Part shown: one piece after another, positions 24,219 to 39,673 of the stretch
How the letters are laid out: the number at the start of each line of letters is the position of its first letter
Position numbering within the stretch: position 1 is the first letter of the stretch
Source: Brachybacterium ginsengisoli
GTDB taxonomy: Bacteria > Actinomycetota > Actinomycetes > Actinomycetales > Dermabacteraceae
Assembly (NCBI RefSeq): GCF_002407065.1
Contig: NZ_CP023564.1
Span: 2,108,001 to 2,172,000 of the forward strand
DNA length: 64,000 nucleotides
Direction: 5' to 3'
Notes under the pieces: model-generated
Databases searched by the model: none
Told to the model about the DNA's origin: nothing
What the model saw: the letters and a program-made list of their open reading frames with translations, nothing else
Position numbers and translations under genes: made by a program

Positions 24219-25499
24219 TCAGGGTACTTCCGGCAGATGAGGGACGAGTTCGTCGAGCACGGCGTGGGCGACGAGGACCTTCGAGCCCTCGGCCCGGGCG
24301 ACCTCCTCGCCCTCGTGGTCCAGGATGCGCACGGCGTTGTCGGCCGCACCGAACACGCCGCCCGTGAGGTCGTTGAAGACCAGCAGGTCCGCGCCCTTGC
24401 GGCGGGCCTTGGCCGCGGCCAGCTCGAGCGCGCTGGCGTCCTCGGAGCCGGTCTCGGCGGCGAAGCCGACGATCGCGGGACGCGCCTGACCGCTCCGGGT
24501 GCGCTCGAGCACACTGTGACGCAGGATGTCCTGCGTGCGGCGCAGCGCCAGGGAGGGCACCGTCTCGCTGTCGTCCCCGGCGGACTCGTCCTTCTTGATC
24601 TTGGACGTCGCCCGCTCGGCGGCGGTGAAGTCCGCGACGGCCGCGGCCATCACCAGGGCGTCGACCTGACCGCGGTGCTCGGCGACGAGGTCGGCGAGCT
24701 CGGCGGCGCTGCCCACGTCCAGACGCAGCGCCCCGGGCGGCGTCTCCAGCTCCACGTTCGCGGCGGCCAGTCGCACCCGGGCGCCGCGCACGAGAGCGGC
24801 ATGGGCGAGGGCCCAGCCCTGCCTGCCCGAGGAATGGTTGGCGAGGAAGCGCACGGGGTCGAGCTCCTCGCGGGTCCCCCCGGCGGTGATCAGCAGCTCG
24901 CGACCGGCGAGATCACGGCGCACGGCACCGCGCTCGTCCCGGGGGGCGGAGATCGCCGCGCGGGCGGCGTCGAGGATCGCCTCGGGCTCGGGGAGACGTC
25001 CGGGTCCGGAGTCCGGCCCGGTGAGCCGCCCGACGGCGGGCTCGAGCACGGTCAGGCCGCGCTCCCGCAGCACCGCCACGTTCTCGACGGTCGAGGGGTG
25101 CTCCCACATCTCGGTGTGCATCGCCGGTGCGACGACCACGGGGGCACGGGTCACGAGTGCGGAGGCGGTGAGCAGGTCGTCGGCGCGGCCGATGCGCAGC
25201 CGGGCCATCAGGTCCGCGGTCGCCGGGGCGATGACGACCAGGTCCGCCTGCTGCCCGAAGCGGACGTGCGCGACCTTCTCGACGTCCTCGAAGACCGAGG
25301 TCAGGACCGGGTGGTGGCTCAGCGCCTCCCAGGTCGCGGCGCCCACGAACTCGAGGGAGGCGGTCGTGGGCACGACACGGACATCGGCCCCGGCACCGAC
25401 AAGACCGCGCACCAGGTGCGCGGTCTTGTATGCGGCGATGCCTCCGCCGACTCCGACCAGGACGCGGGCACCCTCGAGGGTGCGCAGCTCGCTGCTCAT
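24219..25499 (-). CDS. coaBC: Bifunctional phosphopantothenoylcysteine decarboxylase/synthetase
   Basis: Two consecutive steps of coenzyme A synthesis. The 426-residue protein has an N-terminal FMN flavoprotein CoaC domain ([12 protein letters not shown]; substrate motif PAMHTEMW, with His replacing the Asn of other phyla as is usual in actinobacteria) and a C-terminal CTP-dependent CoaB domain (about 190-426; [26 protein letters not shown], and the C-terminal [14 protein letters not shown] nucleotide region). Near-identical N-termini of CoaBC and MetK (MSSELRT and MTSSELRT) are probably coincidence. It follows rpoZ by 40 bp. Confidence 0.97.
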   Translation of the reverse strand: MSSELRTLEGARVLVGVGGGIAAYKTAHLVRGLVGAGADVRVVPTTASLEFVGAATWEALSHHPVLTSVFEDVEKVAHVRFGQQADLVVIAPATADLMARLRIGRADDLLTASALVTRAPVVVAPAMHTEMWEHPSTVENVAVLRERGLTVLEPAVGRLTGPDSGPGRLPEPEAILDAARAAISAPRDERGAVRRDLAGRELLITAGGTREELDPVRFLANHSSGRQGWALAHAALVRGARVRLAAANVELETPPGALRLDVGSAAELADLVAEHRGQVDALVMAAAVADFTAAERATSKIKKDESAGDDSETVPSLALRRTQDILRHSVLERTRSGQARPAIVGFAAETGSEDASALELAAAKARRKGADLLVFNDLTGGVFGAADNAVRILDHEGEEVARAEGSKVLVAHAVLDELVPHLPEVP

Positions 25500-25539
25500 C
25501 GGATCAGCTGCTCATCGGATCGACCGGCGCGAGCCGGGA

Positions 25540-25902
25540 TCAGAGAGGGAAGTCGGTCGGCGGGATCTCGGGGGCGTCATCGCCGAGCAGCAGCGGGGCC
25601 GGAGCGTTCGGGTCCGGCTCGTTCTGCGCGGCGTACTCCTCCTCGTCGATCTCGCGGATCGTGAGCAGGTTCTCGTCGATCTCGCGCAGGGCGATCGAGA
25701 GCGGCTTCTCCTGGTTCTCGACATCGACCAGCGGGCCGACGAACTCGAGCAGGCCCTCGGAGAGCTGCGAGTAGTACGAGTTGATCTGACGCGCACGCTG
25801 GGACGCGTACAGCACCAGGGCGTACTTCGAGTCGACGGTCTCCAGGAGACGGTCGATCGGCGGGTTCGTGATGCCTTCGGGCTGTGCGACTGTTCCGGCC
25901 AC
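25540..25902 (-). CDS. rpoZ: RNA polymerase omega subunit
   Basis: A 120-residue omega subunit that helps assemble beta-prime. The core [21 protein letters not shown] and [22 protein letters not shown] is the conserved actinobacterial omega fold. An acidic C-terminal extension (about 80-120, rich in Asp/Glu/Pro) is longer than in E. coli but common in this phylum. It lies 82 bp downstream of gmk and 40 bp upstream of coaBC. Confidence 0.96.
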   Translation of the reverse strand: MAGTVAQPEGITNPPIDRLLETVDSKYALVLYASQRARQINSYYSQLSEGLLEFVGPLVDVENQEKPLSIALREIDENLLTIREIDEEEYAAQNEPDPNAPAPLLLGDDAPEIPPTDFPL

Positions 25903-25984
25903 GGATGTCCCTTCTGAGATCTGACGTGCGACGCTCCAGGATACGCCCTTCCCCGCCCGAGGGCGAGGGACAGGGCCCCTGGGC

Positions 25985-26584
25985 TCAGGTGAGGTCGCGC
26001 ACGCCCAGCAGACCGGCCAGCTCGTCGGCCGCCCGATCCACGGTGTCGTTGACGATGGTCACGTCGAACTCGCCCTCCGCGGCGAGCTCGACCCGCGCGG
26101 TCGCCAGTCGGCGCTCGCGCTCCTCGGCGTCCTCGGTGCCGCGGCCGACCAGACGGTGCACGAGCGTGTCCCAGTCCGGCGGGGCGAGGAACACGAAGCG
26201 CGCCTCCGGCAGGGACTCTCGCACCTGCCTGGCCCCGGCCAGGTCGATCTCGAGGAGCACGGGCCGCCCCTCGGCGACCTTCTCCTCGACCGGCCCGCGC
26301 GGGGTGCCGTACTTGTTGCGGCCGTGGACCACGGCCCACTCGAGCATCTGCCCGGCCTCGATCAACGATGAGAAGTCCTCCTCGGACACGAAGCGGTAGT
26401 GCACGCCGTCGACCTCACCGGGGCGCGGAGCCCGGGTGGTCGCCGAGACGGACAGCCAGATCTCCGGGTAGCGCGCGCGGATGGCGGCGGAGACGGTCCC
26501 CTTTCCCACTGCGGTGGGACCTGCCAGAACGGTGACCGGGGCCGATGCCTTCACGGCATCGGCCCCGGTGGAGGAGTCGTTCAC
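25985..26584 (-). CDS. gmk: Guanylate kinase
   Basis: Phosphorylates GMP to GDP. The 199 residues show the P-loop [12 protein letters not shown] (GPTAVGKG rather than GPSGAGKS, as in many actinobacteria), the GMP-binding [22 protein letters not shown] region and [12 protein letters not shown]. The GTG start overlaps the mihF stop by 4 bp. The mihF-gmk-rpoZ-coaBC order is a conserved actinobacterial block. Confidence 0.97.
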   Translation of the reverse strand: MNDSSTGADAVKASAPVTVLAGPTAVGKGTVSAAIRARYPEIWLSVSATTRAPRPGEVDGVHYRFVSEEDFSSLIEAGQMLEWAVVHGRNKYGTPRGPVEEKVAEGRPVLLEIDLAGARQVRESLPEARFVFLAPPDWDTLVHRLVGRGTEDAEERERRLATARVELAAEGEFDVTIVNDTVDRAADELAGLLGVRDLT

Positions 26585-26907
26585 TCGGCGAAGTGCGCGA
26601 CGAGCTTCTCCGCCTGATGCGAGCCGAGGCCGCGGATCTTGCGGGACGGGGAGATGCCGATCTCCTCCATGATCTGCTGTGCCTTGACCTTGCCGACGCC
26701 CGGAAGGGCCTCGAGCAGCGCGGAGACGCGGAGGCGACCGACGATCTCGTTGGACTCGGCCTCCTTGAGGACCTTCTTGATCTCGTCGCCGCGGTGCCCG
26801 GCGCTGTCCTTGAGGCGTGCCTTGATGGCAGCGCGCTCGCGGCGAGCCTCGGCAGCCTTCTTCAGTGCCTCGGCACGCTGCTCAGGGGTGAGGGGAGGGA
26901 GAGCCAC
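26581..26907 (-). CDS. mihF: Actinobacterial integration host factor (nucleoid-associated protein)
   Basis: A 108-residue basic DNA-binding protein unrelated in sequence to the E. coli IhfA/IhfB heterodimer. The sequence [20 protein letters not shown] begins a long basic helix, and [21 protein letters not shown] is the helix-two-turn-helix (S13-like) DNA-binding element, ending [18 protein letters not shown]. In mycobacteria and Streptomyces this protein is an abundant nucleoid protein. GTG start with an AGAGG box upstream. A 201-bp gap to pyrF contains the pyr-operon terminator, so mihF begins a new transcription unit. Confidence 0.95.
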   Translation of the reverse strand: MALPPLTPEQRAEALKKAAEARRERAAIKARLKDSAGHRGDEIKKVLKEAESNEIVGRLRVSALLEALPGVGKVKAQQIMEEIGISPSRKIRGLGSHQAEKLVAHFAE

Positions 26908-27055
26908 TGTTCTTACCTCTTGTTCTCTTGCTGGTGACGTGGAGATCCGGGAGGACCTCGATGTGGGAAGAGCGTAACCCCATATCCGTGGCGGAGCGCA
27001 CTTTTCGCACGCTTCTCCGCTGGTCCGGTGCGAATCGAGGTGCTCGCGCTCCCTC

Positions 27056-27105
27056 GCGACGGCCCGTCGGCAGGCTCCCGGAGGAGCGCCGGACGGGCCG
27101 GTCGC
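27056..27105 (-). terminator. Terminator of the pyr operon
   Basis: Hairpin directly after the pyrF stop: GCGACGGCCCGTC (27056-27068) pairs with 27092-27105 with a single bulged base, and three further pairs extend the stem inward. There is no T-run, as is usual in this GC-rich group. Confidence 0.7.
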
Positions 27106-27108
27106 AGG

Positions 27109-27968
27109 TCAGGAGTACGCGGCCTGGAGCTCCTCGGCCCGCGCCCGCAGGGACGCCTCGTCCGGACCGGCCGCAAGGAGCCCCCGGGAGAGCGATACAA
27201 GCACGTGACCTGCGCTTTCGCCGAAGACCTCGGTGAGCTGCGCCGGCCCGGCGCCCTGCGCCCCGAAGCCCGGAGCGAGCAGCGGGACGGACGGTGCGGC
27301 GCGATCCAGGCCGAGCTCCCGGTAGGCGTCGCCGACGGTCGAGCCGACCACCAGACCGACGCTGGACCACTCCCCCGGCGCCGCCTTCCCGATCCGCTCG
27401 GCGTGTCGCGCGATCTCGAGCGCCACCGGCGTGTCGCCGGCGGTCCGGGCGTGCTGGACCTGCGGTCCGTCCGGGTTGGAGGTCAGGGCCAGCAGGAACA
27501 GTCCCTTGCCGTGCTCGGCCGCGAGCTCCGTGGCCGGATCCAGCGATCCGGTGCCCAGGAAGGGGCTGACGGTGATCGCATCGGCCTCGAGCGGAGCGCC
27601 GGGGCGCAGGTACGACTGGGCGTAGGCCTCCATCGTGGAGCCGATGTCGCCGCGCTTGGCGTCCAGGATGGTCAGCACGCCGAGCTCCCGGGCAGCCCGC
27701 AGGAGCTCCTCGAGCACGGCGATCCCGGCGGAGCCGTGGCGCTCGTAGAAGGCCGACTGCGGCTTGATCGCGGCGACCGTCCCCCGCACCGCCGCGAGGG
27801 TGGTGCGGGAGAACTCCCGCAGACCCTCCGGGGTGTCGGGCAGCGACCACGCCTCCAGCAGGGAGGCATGGGGGTCGACGCCGGCGATCACCGGGCCGTG
27901 GTCGTCCACGGCCCGATGCAGGCGCTCCCCGAAGCTCACGACCCCGGCGGTCGACCGCTCCGCGCCGC

Positions 27969-27972
<4 letters not shown>
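27109..27972 (-). CDS. pyrF: Orotidine 5'-phosphate decarboxylase (long, type 2 form)
   Basis: Final step of de novo UMP synthesis. The 287-residue length and the motif [18 protein letters not shown] (catalytic Lys106) place it in the PyrF2 subfamily used by actinobacteria rather than the ~235-residue E. coli type. GVDPHASLL near the N-terminus and the [12 protein letters not shown] phosphate loop are also present. It overlaps carB by 4 bp and ends the operon. Confidence 0.97.
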
Positions 27973-31321
<3,349 letters not shown>

Positions 31322-31322
<1 letters not shown>

Positions 31323-32527
31323 CAGGACTCCTTGGAGGCAGAGGCGCGGTGGGCGATCGCGATCTCGGCCAGTCGATCGAAGAGGGGCGAGGCGTCGTGC
31401 GGGCCGCCGGCCGCCTCGGGGTGGTACTGGACCGAGAACACGGGACGGTCGAGGCAGCGGAGCCCCTCGACCACGTCGTCGTTCAGGTCCACGTGCGAGA
31501 CCACGACGCGGCCGTAGCGGCCGCCGTCGTGCGGGGCGACGTGCTCGCCCTCGAGGGGGACGTCGACCGCGAAGCCGTGGTTGTGGGCGGTGATCGCCAC
31601 CTGCCCGGTCTCACGGTCCTGCACGGGCTGGTTGATGCCGCGGTGGCCGAACTTCAGCTTGTAGGTGTCGAAACCGAGCGCACGGCCCAGCAGCTGGTTG
31701 CCGAAGCAGATGCCGAAGAACGGCAGATCGTTGTCCAGCACGCCGCGCAGCAGCTCGACCTGGGCGGTCGCCGTCGCGGGGTCGCCCGGGCCGTTGGAGA
31801 AGAACACGGCGTCCGGCTGGATCGCGAGCAGGTCCTCGAGGGAGGTGGTCGCGGGCAGCAGGTGGACCCGCAGTCCGCGGGCGAGCATGCTGCGCGGCGA
31901 GGCGCCCTTGATGCCGAGGTCGACGGCGGCGACGGTGGCGCGCACCTCGCCCTCGGGCTCGAGCACCACCGGCTGGGCGATGGTGACCTCGTCCACGAAG
32001 CTCGCGCCGGCCATCGAGGGCTGCTCGCGGACCTGGGCCAGCAGCTGCTCCTCCGAGGTGGCCAGAGCATCGCCGGAGAAGATCCCGCCGCGCAGCGAGC
32101 CGGTCTCGCGCAGGCGCCGGGTGAGCATGCGGGTGTCGATGTCGCTGATCCCCACGACGTCGCTGCTGATCAGCAGATCGTCGAGGGTCTGCTCGGAGCG
32201 GTGGTTGGAGGCGATGCGGCTGGCGTCGCGGACGGCGTAGCCGCGCACCCACACCTTCCGCGACTCCATGTCCTGGGCGTTGGCCCCGGTGTTGCCGATG
32301 TGCGGGGCGGTCTGCACGACGATCTGCCCGGCGTAGGAGGGGTCCGAGAGGGTCTCCTGGTAGCCGGTCATCCCGGTCGTGAAGACGACCTCGCCGAGTC
32401 GGGAACCCCGGGCGCCGTAGGCGGATCCGCGCAGCACGGTGCCGTCCTCGAGGACGAGCAGCGCCTTCTCGGGGCGCACTCGGCGGCCGACGGGCCTGGT
32501 GGAAGCGGGTGCGGCAGAGGGTGTCAT
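31322..32527 (-). CDS. carA: Carbamoyl phosphate synthase small subunit (glutaminase)
   Basis: Releases ammonia from glutamine for CarB. The 401 residues contain an N-terminal CarA-specific domain ([33 protein letters not shown]) and a class I amidotransferase domain with the nucleophile Cys in [17 protein letters not shown] and the His/Glu dyad in [14 protein letters not shown]. The ATG at 32527 overlaps the preceding gene by 4 bp; a longer frame upstream is the overlap with that gene. Confidence 0.98.
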
Positions 32528-33018
32528 GCGTGCTCCTTCCGGGAGAGCAGGAGGTCGTGGTCGGAGCGCCGGGCGAGGCGCAGACCGGTGTCGAGGAGCT
32601 GGTCGCCGAGGCGCCAGCGGAGGATGAGCAGGCCGTCCCCGCCGATGAACTTCCCGGCCATGCCGGGACCGGAGGTGACCTCTGCGAGGTCGGAGGCCGA
32701 GATGGTGAGGTCGGGGGCGCCCTCGCGCTCGAGGTGCCAGGAGCCGCCGTCGCCGAGGGTCACCTGCGCCCGCGCACGCTGGCCGAGGCCGTGGGCGACG
32801 ACCCGCTCGAGGGGTCGCTCGGCGAGCACCGTGTCGACGTAGACGCCGTCGACAGGCCCGTGGGAGATCCCCTCGCCGAGCTCCTCGAGGGTCTGCGCCC
32901 CCGGTGCCGGCAGGTGCTGCTGGGAGCGGCCGCGCCGCCTCCATCCCAGGACCATGGCGGTGAGGATCAGGGCGAAGAGCGCGATGAGCACCAGGACGGG
33001 GAGCGCCCGTTCGCTCAT
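32524..33018 (-). CDS. Single-pass membrane protein of the pyr operon (PH-like, Rv1382-type)
   Basis: A 164-residue protein with one N-terminal membrane helix (about residues 6-25, [19 protein letters not shown]), a basic stop-transfer RRRGR and a soluble domain of beta-rich character ([19 protein letters not shown], then [19 protein letters not shown]). It sits between pyrC and carA, overlapping each by 4 bp, exactly where M. tuberculosis has Rv1382. Families at this place are annotated as bacterial PH-domain or membrane/export proteins. No catalytic motif is visible and its role in pyrimidine synthesis, if any, is unknown. Confidence 0.8.
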   Translation of the reverse strand: MSERALPVLVLIALFALILTAMVLGWRRRGRSQQHLPAPGAQTLEELGEGISHGPVDGVYVDTVLAERPLERVVAHGLGQRARAQVTLGDGGSWHLEREGAPDLTISASDLAEVTSGPGMAGKFIGGDGLLILRWRLGDQLLDTGLRLARRSDHDLLLSRKEHA

Positions 33019-34332
33019 CGCTCCACCACCTGGCCGTCGCGGACCGTGGGACGCCCTGAGAGGACCGTCAGTCGGTTCGCACCGGGCAGCTCGAGGCCGG
33101 CGAAGGGCGAGTTGCGGCCGAGGGAGGCGTGCTCCGCCGGATCCGTGACCCGGACCGGGCGCGGATCCCACACCAGCAGGTTCGCCGGGGAGCCCACGGC
33201 GAGCGGCCGTCCCTGGTCCTCGTCGCGGCCGATCTCGGCAGGCTTCTCGGAGAGCACCCGCGCGACGTCGCGCCAGCTGAGGCGGCCCTCATCGACCATG
33301 GTCAGCTGCACGAGGGACAGAGCCGTCTCCAGCCCGGTCATGCCCATCGCGGCCTGATCCCACTCGCGGTCCTTGGCGTCGCGCGGGTGGGGGGCGTGGT
33401 CGGTGGCGACGATGTCGATCGTGCCGTCGGCGAGACCCTCGCGGACGGCCTCGACGTCGGCCGCGGTGCGCAGCGGCGGGTTGACCTTGAAGACGGCGTC
33501 GAACTGGCGCACGCTCTCGTCGGTCAGCAGCAGGTGGTGCGGGGTGACCTCGGCGGTCACCGCGATGCCGCGCTGCTTGGCCCAGCGGATGATGTCCACG
33601 CTGCCGGCGGTGGAGAGGTGGCACACGTGCAGTCGCGAGCCGACATGCTGGGCGAGCAGCACGTCGCGGGCGATGATCGACTCCTCGGCGACGGCCGGCC
33701 AGCCGGTGAGCCCGAGCTCGGCGGAGACGACGCCCTCGTGCATCTGGGCGCCCTCGGTGAGCCGCGGGTCCTGGGCATGCTGGGCGATGACGCCGTCGAA
33801 GGACTTCACGTACTCGAGCGCGCGGCGCATGAGCACCGGGTCGTGGACGCACTTGCCGTCGTCGCTGAACACCCGGACCTGGGCGCCCGAGTTCGCCATC
33901 GCGTCCAGCTCGGCGAGACGCTCGCCCGCGAGGCCCACGGTGACCGCGCCGACGGGGCGCACGGAGCACCAGCCGGCGGCGTCGCCGCGGCGGGCCACCT
34001 GCTCGACCACGCCGGCGGTGTCGGCGACGGGGGTGGTGTTGGCCATGGCATGCACGGCGGTGAAGCCGCCGCGGGCGGCGGCACGGGTGCCCGTCTCGAC
34101 GGTCTCGGCCTCCTCGCCGCCGGGCTCGCGCAGGTGGGTGTGGAGATCCACCAGGCCGGGCAGCACGATGCAGCCCTCCGCCTCGACGATCTCCGCGTCG
34201 GCCGGCACCTCGAGCGAGGTGCCGACGGCCTCGATGCGGCCGTCGACCAGGAGCAGGTCCTGGACGTCCTCCCCGTAGGGGCGGCCGCCGCGGATCAGCA
34301 GCGGGGTGGCGGTCACGGTGGTGTCGGCGGTC

Positions 34333-34343
<11 letters not shown>
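33015..34343 (-). CDS. pyrC: Dihydroorotase
   Basis: Cyclises carbamoyl aspartate to dihydroorotate. The 442-residue class I amidohydrolase has the metal motif [14 protein letters not shown] (His68, His70), and the further ligands in [18 protein letters not shown] and the catalytic Asp in [13 protein letters not shown]. The GTG at 34343 gives an 11-bp overlap with pyrB; an in-frame GTG about 10 codons later (VTATPLLI) is the alternative. Part of the tightly overlapped pyr operon. Confidence 0.97.
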
Positions 34344-35972
<1,629 letters not shown>

Positions 35973-36016
35973 TCATGTGCTCAGGTGAGCTCCGGCGAGT
36001 CTACTCACCGGGTCCA

Positions 36017-36040
36017 GGGGCGGCCGGAGCCGACCGCCCC
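36017..36040 (-). terminator. Terminator after nusB
   Basis: GGGGCGG (36017-36023) and CCGCCCC (36034-36040) form a hairpin with further inner pairing, 16 bp past the nusB stop and before the pyr leader. It should insulate efp-nusB from pyrR. Confidence 0.6.
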
Positions 36041-36055
36041 TCGGACAGCACCTCG

Positions 36056-36601
36056 TCAGGAGTGCAGTCCGTGGACGTCGACGAGCCGCTGCAGCAGCCC
36101 GTTGACGAATCGCGGGGAGTCGTCGGTCGAGAGCACCTCGGCGATCTTGGTGTACTCGCCGATGATCGCGCCGCGAGCCGGCTGGTCCTCGCCGTAGAGC
36201 ACCTCGGCGGAGCCCAGGCGCAGCAGCGCACGATCCACGGCGGGCATGCGGTGCAGCGGCCAGTCGCGGGAGTGCGCGGAGAGGTCCTCGTCGATGTCGG
36301 CGGCGTGCGGGGCGTAGAGCTCCACCAGCTCCCGCGAGCGCTGGGGCAGCGGGGTCTGGGCGGCGGTGCGACGCAGGCGCTCGGCGAGCACGTCGAGCAC
36401 GTCGGCGCGCTTGGCGTCGGCCTCGAAGAGGACGTCGATCGCCCGGATCCGGTCCCGGGACCGGCCATGGAGGCGGTCCGCGGCGGCCGGGATCGTCCGC
36501 TCGAACTCGACCTCGGCACCCTCACGGGTGGGGTGGGGAAGCCCGGTGGCGCGGGGGGCGGGACGCTCCCCCGCGCCGTTCTCGGCGGAGCCAGAGGTCA
36601 C
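36056..36601 (-). CDS. nusB: Transcription antitermination factor NusB
   Basis: RNA-binding partner of NusE in rRNA antitermination. The NusB fold begins at [19 protein letters not shown] (about residue 46) and includes [21 protein letters not shown] and [14 protein letters not shown]. The N-terminal 45 residues are not conserved. The GTG at 36601 overlaps the efp stop by 4 bp. In Streptomyces bldD lies after nusB; here none is present and the pyr operon follows directly. Confidence 0.93.
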   Translation of the reverse strand: MTSGSAENGAGERPAPRATGLPHPTREGAEVEFERTIPAAADRLHGRSRDRIRAIDVLFEADAKRADVLDVLAERLRRTAAQTPLPQRSRELVELYAPHAADIDEDLSAHSRDWPLHRMPAVDRALLRLGSAEVLYGEDQPARGAIIGEYTKIAEVLSTDDSPRFVNGLLQRLVDVHGLHS

Positions 36602-37158
36602 TTGACGCGCTCGAGGTAGTCGCCGCTGCGGGTGTCGACCTTGACCTTGTCGCCCTCGTTGAGGAAGAGCGGGACCTGGATCTCGCGGCCGGTCTCGAGG
36701 CGGGCGGGCTTGGTGCCGCCGCTGGAGCGGTCGCCCTGCAGGCCCGGCTCGGTGAACTCGATCGTCAGCACCACAGAGGTGGGCAGCTCCACGAACAGCG
36801 CCTGGCCCTCGTGGAACGCGATGACGACGTCCTGGCCCTCGAGCATGAAGTCCTTCGCGCCGCCGACGATCTCCTCGGTGACGCTGGTCTGCTCCCAGTT
36901 CGAGGTGTCCATGAACACGTACATGTCGACGTCGAGGTAGGAGAACTGCATGTCGCGGCGGTCGACCGTGGCGGTCTCGACCTTGACACCGGCGTTGAAC
37001 GTCTTGTCGACGCCCTTGCCGGACATGACGTTCTTCAGCTTCGTGCGCACGAAGGCGGGTCCCTTGCCCGGCTTGACGTGCTGGAACTCGACCACGCTCC
37101 AGAGCTGCTGGTCCAGCACCAGGACCATTCCGTTCTTCAGATCGTTCGTCGTCGCCAT
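36598..37158 (-). CDS. efp: Translation elongation factor P
   Basis: Helps ribosomes through polyproline stretches. The 186 residues form the three beta-barrel domains; the functional loop is PGKGP (30-34, Lys32 at the tip) in [17 protein letters not shown]. This loop type defines the actinobacterial EF-P group that works with an unmodified lysine, so no EpmA/EpmB modification genes would be needed. The ATG at 37158 has GAGGAG upstream; the frame open to 37653 runs through intergenic sequence and the neighbouring regulator. Confidence 0.97.
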   Translation of the reverse strand: MATTNDLKNGMVLVLDQQLWSVVEFQHVKPGKGPAFVRTKLKNVMSGKGVDKTFNAGVKVETATVDRRDMQFSYLDVDMYVFMDTSNWEQTSVTEEIVGGAKDFMLEGQDVVIAFHEGQALFVELPTSVVLTIEFTEPGLQGDRSSGGTKPARLETGREIQVPLFLNEGDKVKVDTRSGDYLERVK

Positions 37159-37189
37159 GGGTCTCCTCGGTTGTCGTCGTGGCGGACCA

Positions 37190-37195
37190 AGGATA
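37190..37195 (-). promoter_or_regulatory. Candidate -10 box of efp-nusB
   Basis: TATCCT on the minus strand, about 31 bp upstream of the efp start, fits the actinobacterial TANNNT -10 pattern and would leave a leader holding the GAGGAG box. No good -35 is seen. Confidence 0.4.
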
Positions 37196-37232
37196 GCGTG
37201 CAGCGCCTCCTCCTCCCCTGTCCGCGCGGACC

Positions 37233-37853
37233 TCAGCGGGCGGACGTGAGGTCGATCATGCTCAGAAGGCGCACCGCGAGGGGGTGGGCGGCGCTCTCCT
37301 CGCGCCATCCGCTGGTCTTCACGGCCCGCGAGACCGTCTGCTGCGTGATGCCGAGACGCTCGGCGAGCTGGGCCTGGGTCGCCCCGGGATCCTCCCGCAG
37401 CGCCCGCACGGCCTGCCACTGACCACGGTTGCGGGAGCGGATCATCCAGCCGATCAGGCGCAGCACCGCTTCGGCGTCCGCGGCGGTCCCACGATGGCGG
37501 GCATCGGAGGCGCGGACGGTCAGCGGGACGGAGGAGGTGGTGCGGGAGGCGCGGACAGCCTGCTCGGCGGCGTCCATGGCGCCGCCGGCGAGCTCGCGGA
37601 CCGAGCGGGGCAGAGGGCGCTGGAGAGGTCCGACGCCCACGCCCATGGCCCACTCCCCCACCTCGCGGGCGCGGAGCACCGCCTCCAGGGCATCCTCGGC
37701 GCGGCCCACCAGCGCGAGCACCTCGGGGCCGACGGTCCGCTCCGCGGGAAGGGTCTGCGGCACGGCGTCGAGGGCCTCGAGCAGCGCGGGCACCGGATCG
37801 CTCGCGTCCGGGGTGCGGCGCAGGGCCGTTCCCGAGAAGGACAGGACGAACAT
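37233..37853 (-). CDS. SatD-like protein with C-terminal helix-turn-helix
   Basis: A protein of 206 residues from the chosen start [13 protein letters not shown]. The N-terminal two-thirds resembles SatD-family proteins in layout (short hydrophobic start, [23 protein letters not shown], then [12 protein letters not shown]). The C-terminus is a clear [25 protein letters not shown] (about 163-184 of this start), preceded by [15 protein letters not shown]. Likely a DNA-binding regulator. The GGAGG box (37858-37862) lies close to the ATG at 37853; upstream in-frame starts at 37895 and 37904 are possible. A dyad at 37923-37940 upstream suggests self-regulation. Ligand unknown. Confidence 0.65.
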   Translation of the reverse strand: MFVLSFSGTALRRTPDASDPVPALLEALDAVPQTLPAERTVGPEVLALVGRAEDALEAVLRAREVGEWAMGVGVGPLQRPLPRSVRELAGGAMDAAEQAVRASRTTSSVPLTVRASDARHRGTAADAEAVLRLIGWMIRSRNRGQWQAVRALREDPGATQAQLAERLGITQQTVSRAVKTSGWREESAAHPLAVRLLSMIDLTSAR

Positions 37854-37922
37854 CGCGCCTCCACCTCGCCGTCCGCGCACCGCGCGCTCCGGCATAGAAT
37901 CCACAGGATCAGCTGAAACCTG

Positions 37923-37940
37923 CTGTAGCGGACGTTACAG
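37923..37940. promoter_or_regulatory. Candidate autoregulatory operator upstream of the SatD-like gene
   Basis: CTGTAGC-GGAC-GTTACAG, an 18-bp dyad with 6 of 7 arm positions matching, in the promoter region of the HTH gene 70 bp before its start. Its length and position suit a dimeric repressor. Confidence 0.45.
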
Positions 37941-37993
37941 CCTGGAAGCGCCGATCGTGCAGCTCTCGGGCACGACACAGCGCTGTGCACGAC

Positions 37994-38038
37994 GGATCCC
38001 CCGGTCCCCGCCGTCAGCGGGCGGGGGCCGGGGGATCC
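37994..38038 (-). terminator. Terminator of the ABC-F gene
   Basis: Nineteen-base arms (37994-38012 beginning GGATCCCCCGG; 38020-38038) pair with a single T-G wobble around a 7-nt loop. It lies 31 bp beyond the ABC-F stop. No T-run follows on either strand. Confidence 0.75.
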
Positions 38039-38068
38039 GACAGCGGTGCTCGAGAGCCGAGCCGCGTC

Positions 38069-39673
38069 TCAGGCGAGCTCGATGAGCTCCTGGTACTCGG
38101 CGTTCCAGAGATCCTCGACCGCGTCGGGCATCATCAGCACGCGCTCGGGGTTCAGTGCCGCGACCGCCCCCGGATCGTGCGAGACCAGGACCACGGCGCC
38201 CTCGAAGGCCGCGAGCGCCCCGAGGATCTCCTCACGGCTGGCGGGGTCGAGGTTGTTCGTCGGCTCGTCCAGCAGCAGCACGTTCGCGCTGGAGACCACG
38301 AGCGTCGCGAGGGCGAGACGGGTCTTCTCGCCGCCGGAGAGGACGCGGGTGGGCTTGTGGACGTCATCGCCGGTGAACAGGAAGGAGCCGAGGATCTTGC
38401 GGGCCTCGACCTCGGGCAGCTCATAGGCCGCGGTCATCATGTTCTCGAGCACCGTCCGCTCGAGATCGAGGGTCTCGTGCTCCTGCGCGTAGTAGCCGAT
38501 CCGCAGACCATGGCCGGGCAGCAGCCCGCCGGTGTCCGGCTCGTCCACCCCGGCGAGGATCCTCAGCAGGGTGGTCTTGCCCGCACCGTTCAGCCCGATG
38601 ATGACGACCTTCGAGCCGCGGTCGATCGCGAGATCCACGCTGGTGAAGATCTCGAGGCTGCCGTAGGACTTCGAGAGGTCCTCCGCCATCAGCGGCGTCT
38701 TCCCGCAGGGAGCGGGCTTCGGGAAGCGCAGAGAGGCGACGCGGTCCTTCTGGCGCTCCCCCTCGACGCCGTCGAGCATCCGCTCGGCCCGCTTGAGCAT
38801 GTTCTGTGCGGCGACGGCCTTGGTGGCCTTCGCGCGCATCTTCTCCGCCTGGGCGGTGAGCTGCGTGGCCTTCTTCTCGGCGTTCGTACGCTCGCGCTTG
38901 CGGCGCTTCTCGTCGTCCTCGCGCTGGCGCTGGTACAGCTTCCAGCCCATGTTGTAGATGTCGATCTCCGCGCGGTTCGCGTCGAGGTAGAGGACCTTGT
39001 TCACGACGTGCTCGACCAGCTCCACGTCGTGGCTGATGATGATCAGCCCTCCGCGGTAGCCCATCAGGTACTCGCGCAGCCACACGATCGAGTCGTGGTC
39101 GAGGTGGTTGGTGGGCTCGTCCAAGATCATCGTGGACGCCTGGGAGAACAGGATCCGCGCGAGCTCCACGCGACGGCGCTGGCCGCCGGAGAGGGTGCCG
39201 AGCCCCTGCTCGAGCAGTCGGTTGGGCAGCCCCAGGTTCGCGGCCATCCGCTTCGCCTCGGCCTCCGCGGCGTAGCCGCCGGCCGCGTCGAGCTCCGCCT
39301 CGATCCGGGGATAGCGGTTCATCGCCTTCTCCCGGCGTGCCTCGGTGAGGCTCATGTCGCCCATCTCCTCCTCGGCGCGACGCAGCTTCTTGAAGATGCC
39401 GTCGAGACCGCGGGCGGAGAGGATGCGGGAGAGCACCAGCTCGGTGTCCTCCCCGGCATGGGTGTCCTGCGGGAGGTAGCCGAGCTCCCCGGCGACCTCG
39501 ACGCTCCCCTCGCTGGGATCCAGGGTGCCCGAGAGCACCTTGGTCAGGGTGGTCTTGCCGGCGCCGTTGCGACCCACCAGCCCCACCCGGTCACCGTCGG
39601 TGATCTGGAAGGAGACTCCGCTCATCAGGAGCCGGGCGCCGACTCGGATGGCGAGGTCGTGCACGGTGATCAC
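38069..39673 (-). CDS. ABC-F family ribosome-associated ATPase
   Basis: A cytoplasmic protein with two ATP-binding cassettes and no membrane segment, 534 residues. Walker A motifs are GRNGAGKTT (first domain) and GLNGAGKTT (second); the signatures are LSGGQRRRVELARILF and LSGGEKTRLALATLV; Walker B regions are MILDEPTNHLD and LLLDEPTNNLD. A highly charged linker (about 245-300, REDDEKRRKRERTNAEKK) joins them, as in translational ABC-F factors that act at the ribosomal E site. It resembles mycobacterial Rv1473 and may be housekeeping or a mild antibiotic-resistance factor. The GTG start has AGGAG (39681-39685) 7 nt upstream. Confidence 0.93.
   Translation of the reverse strand: MITVHDLAIRVGARLLMSGVSFQITDGDRVGLVGRNGAGKTTLTKVLSGTLDPSEGSVEVAGELGYLPQDTHAGEDTELVLSRILSARGLDGIFKKLRRAEEEMGDMSLTEARREKAMNRYPRIEAELDAAGGYAAEAEAKRMAANLGLPNRLLEQGLGTLSGGQRRRVELARILFSQASTMILDEPTNHLDHDSIVWLREYLMGYRGGLIIISHDVELVEHVVNKVLYLDANRAEIDIYNMGWKLYQRQREDDEKRRKRERTNAEKKATQLTAQAEKMRAKATKAVAAQNMLKRAERMLDGVEGERQKDRVASLRFPKPAPCGKTPLMAEDLSKSYGSLEIFTSVDLAIDRGSKVVIIGLNGAGKTTLLRILAGVDEPDTGGLLPGHGLRIGYYAQEHETLDLERTVLENMMTAAYELPEVEARKILGSFLFTGDDVHKPTRVLSGGEKTRLALATLVVSSANVLLLDEPTNNLDPASREEILGALAAFEGAVVLVSHDPGAVAALNPERVLMMPDAVEDLWNAEYQELIELA

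Noticed and set aside
37976..37987. CACAGCGCTGTG palindrome
   Set aside because: Twelve bases only, in a GC-rich intergenic region next to a terminator; too short to call an operator without other copies.
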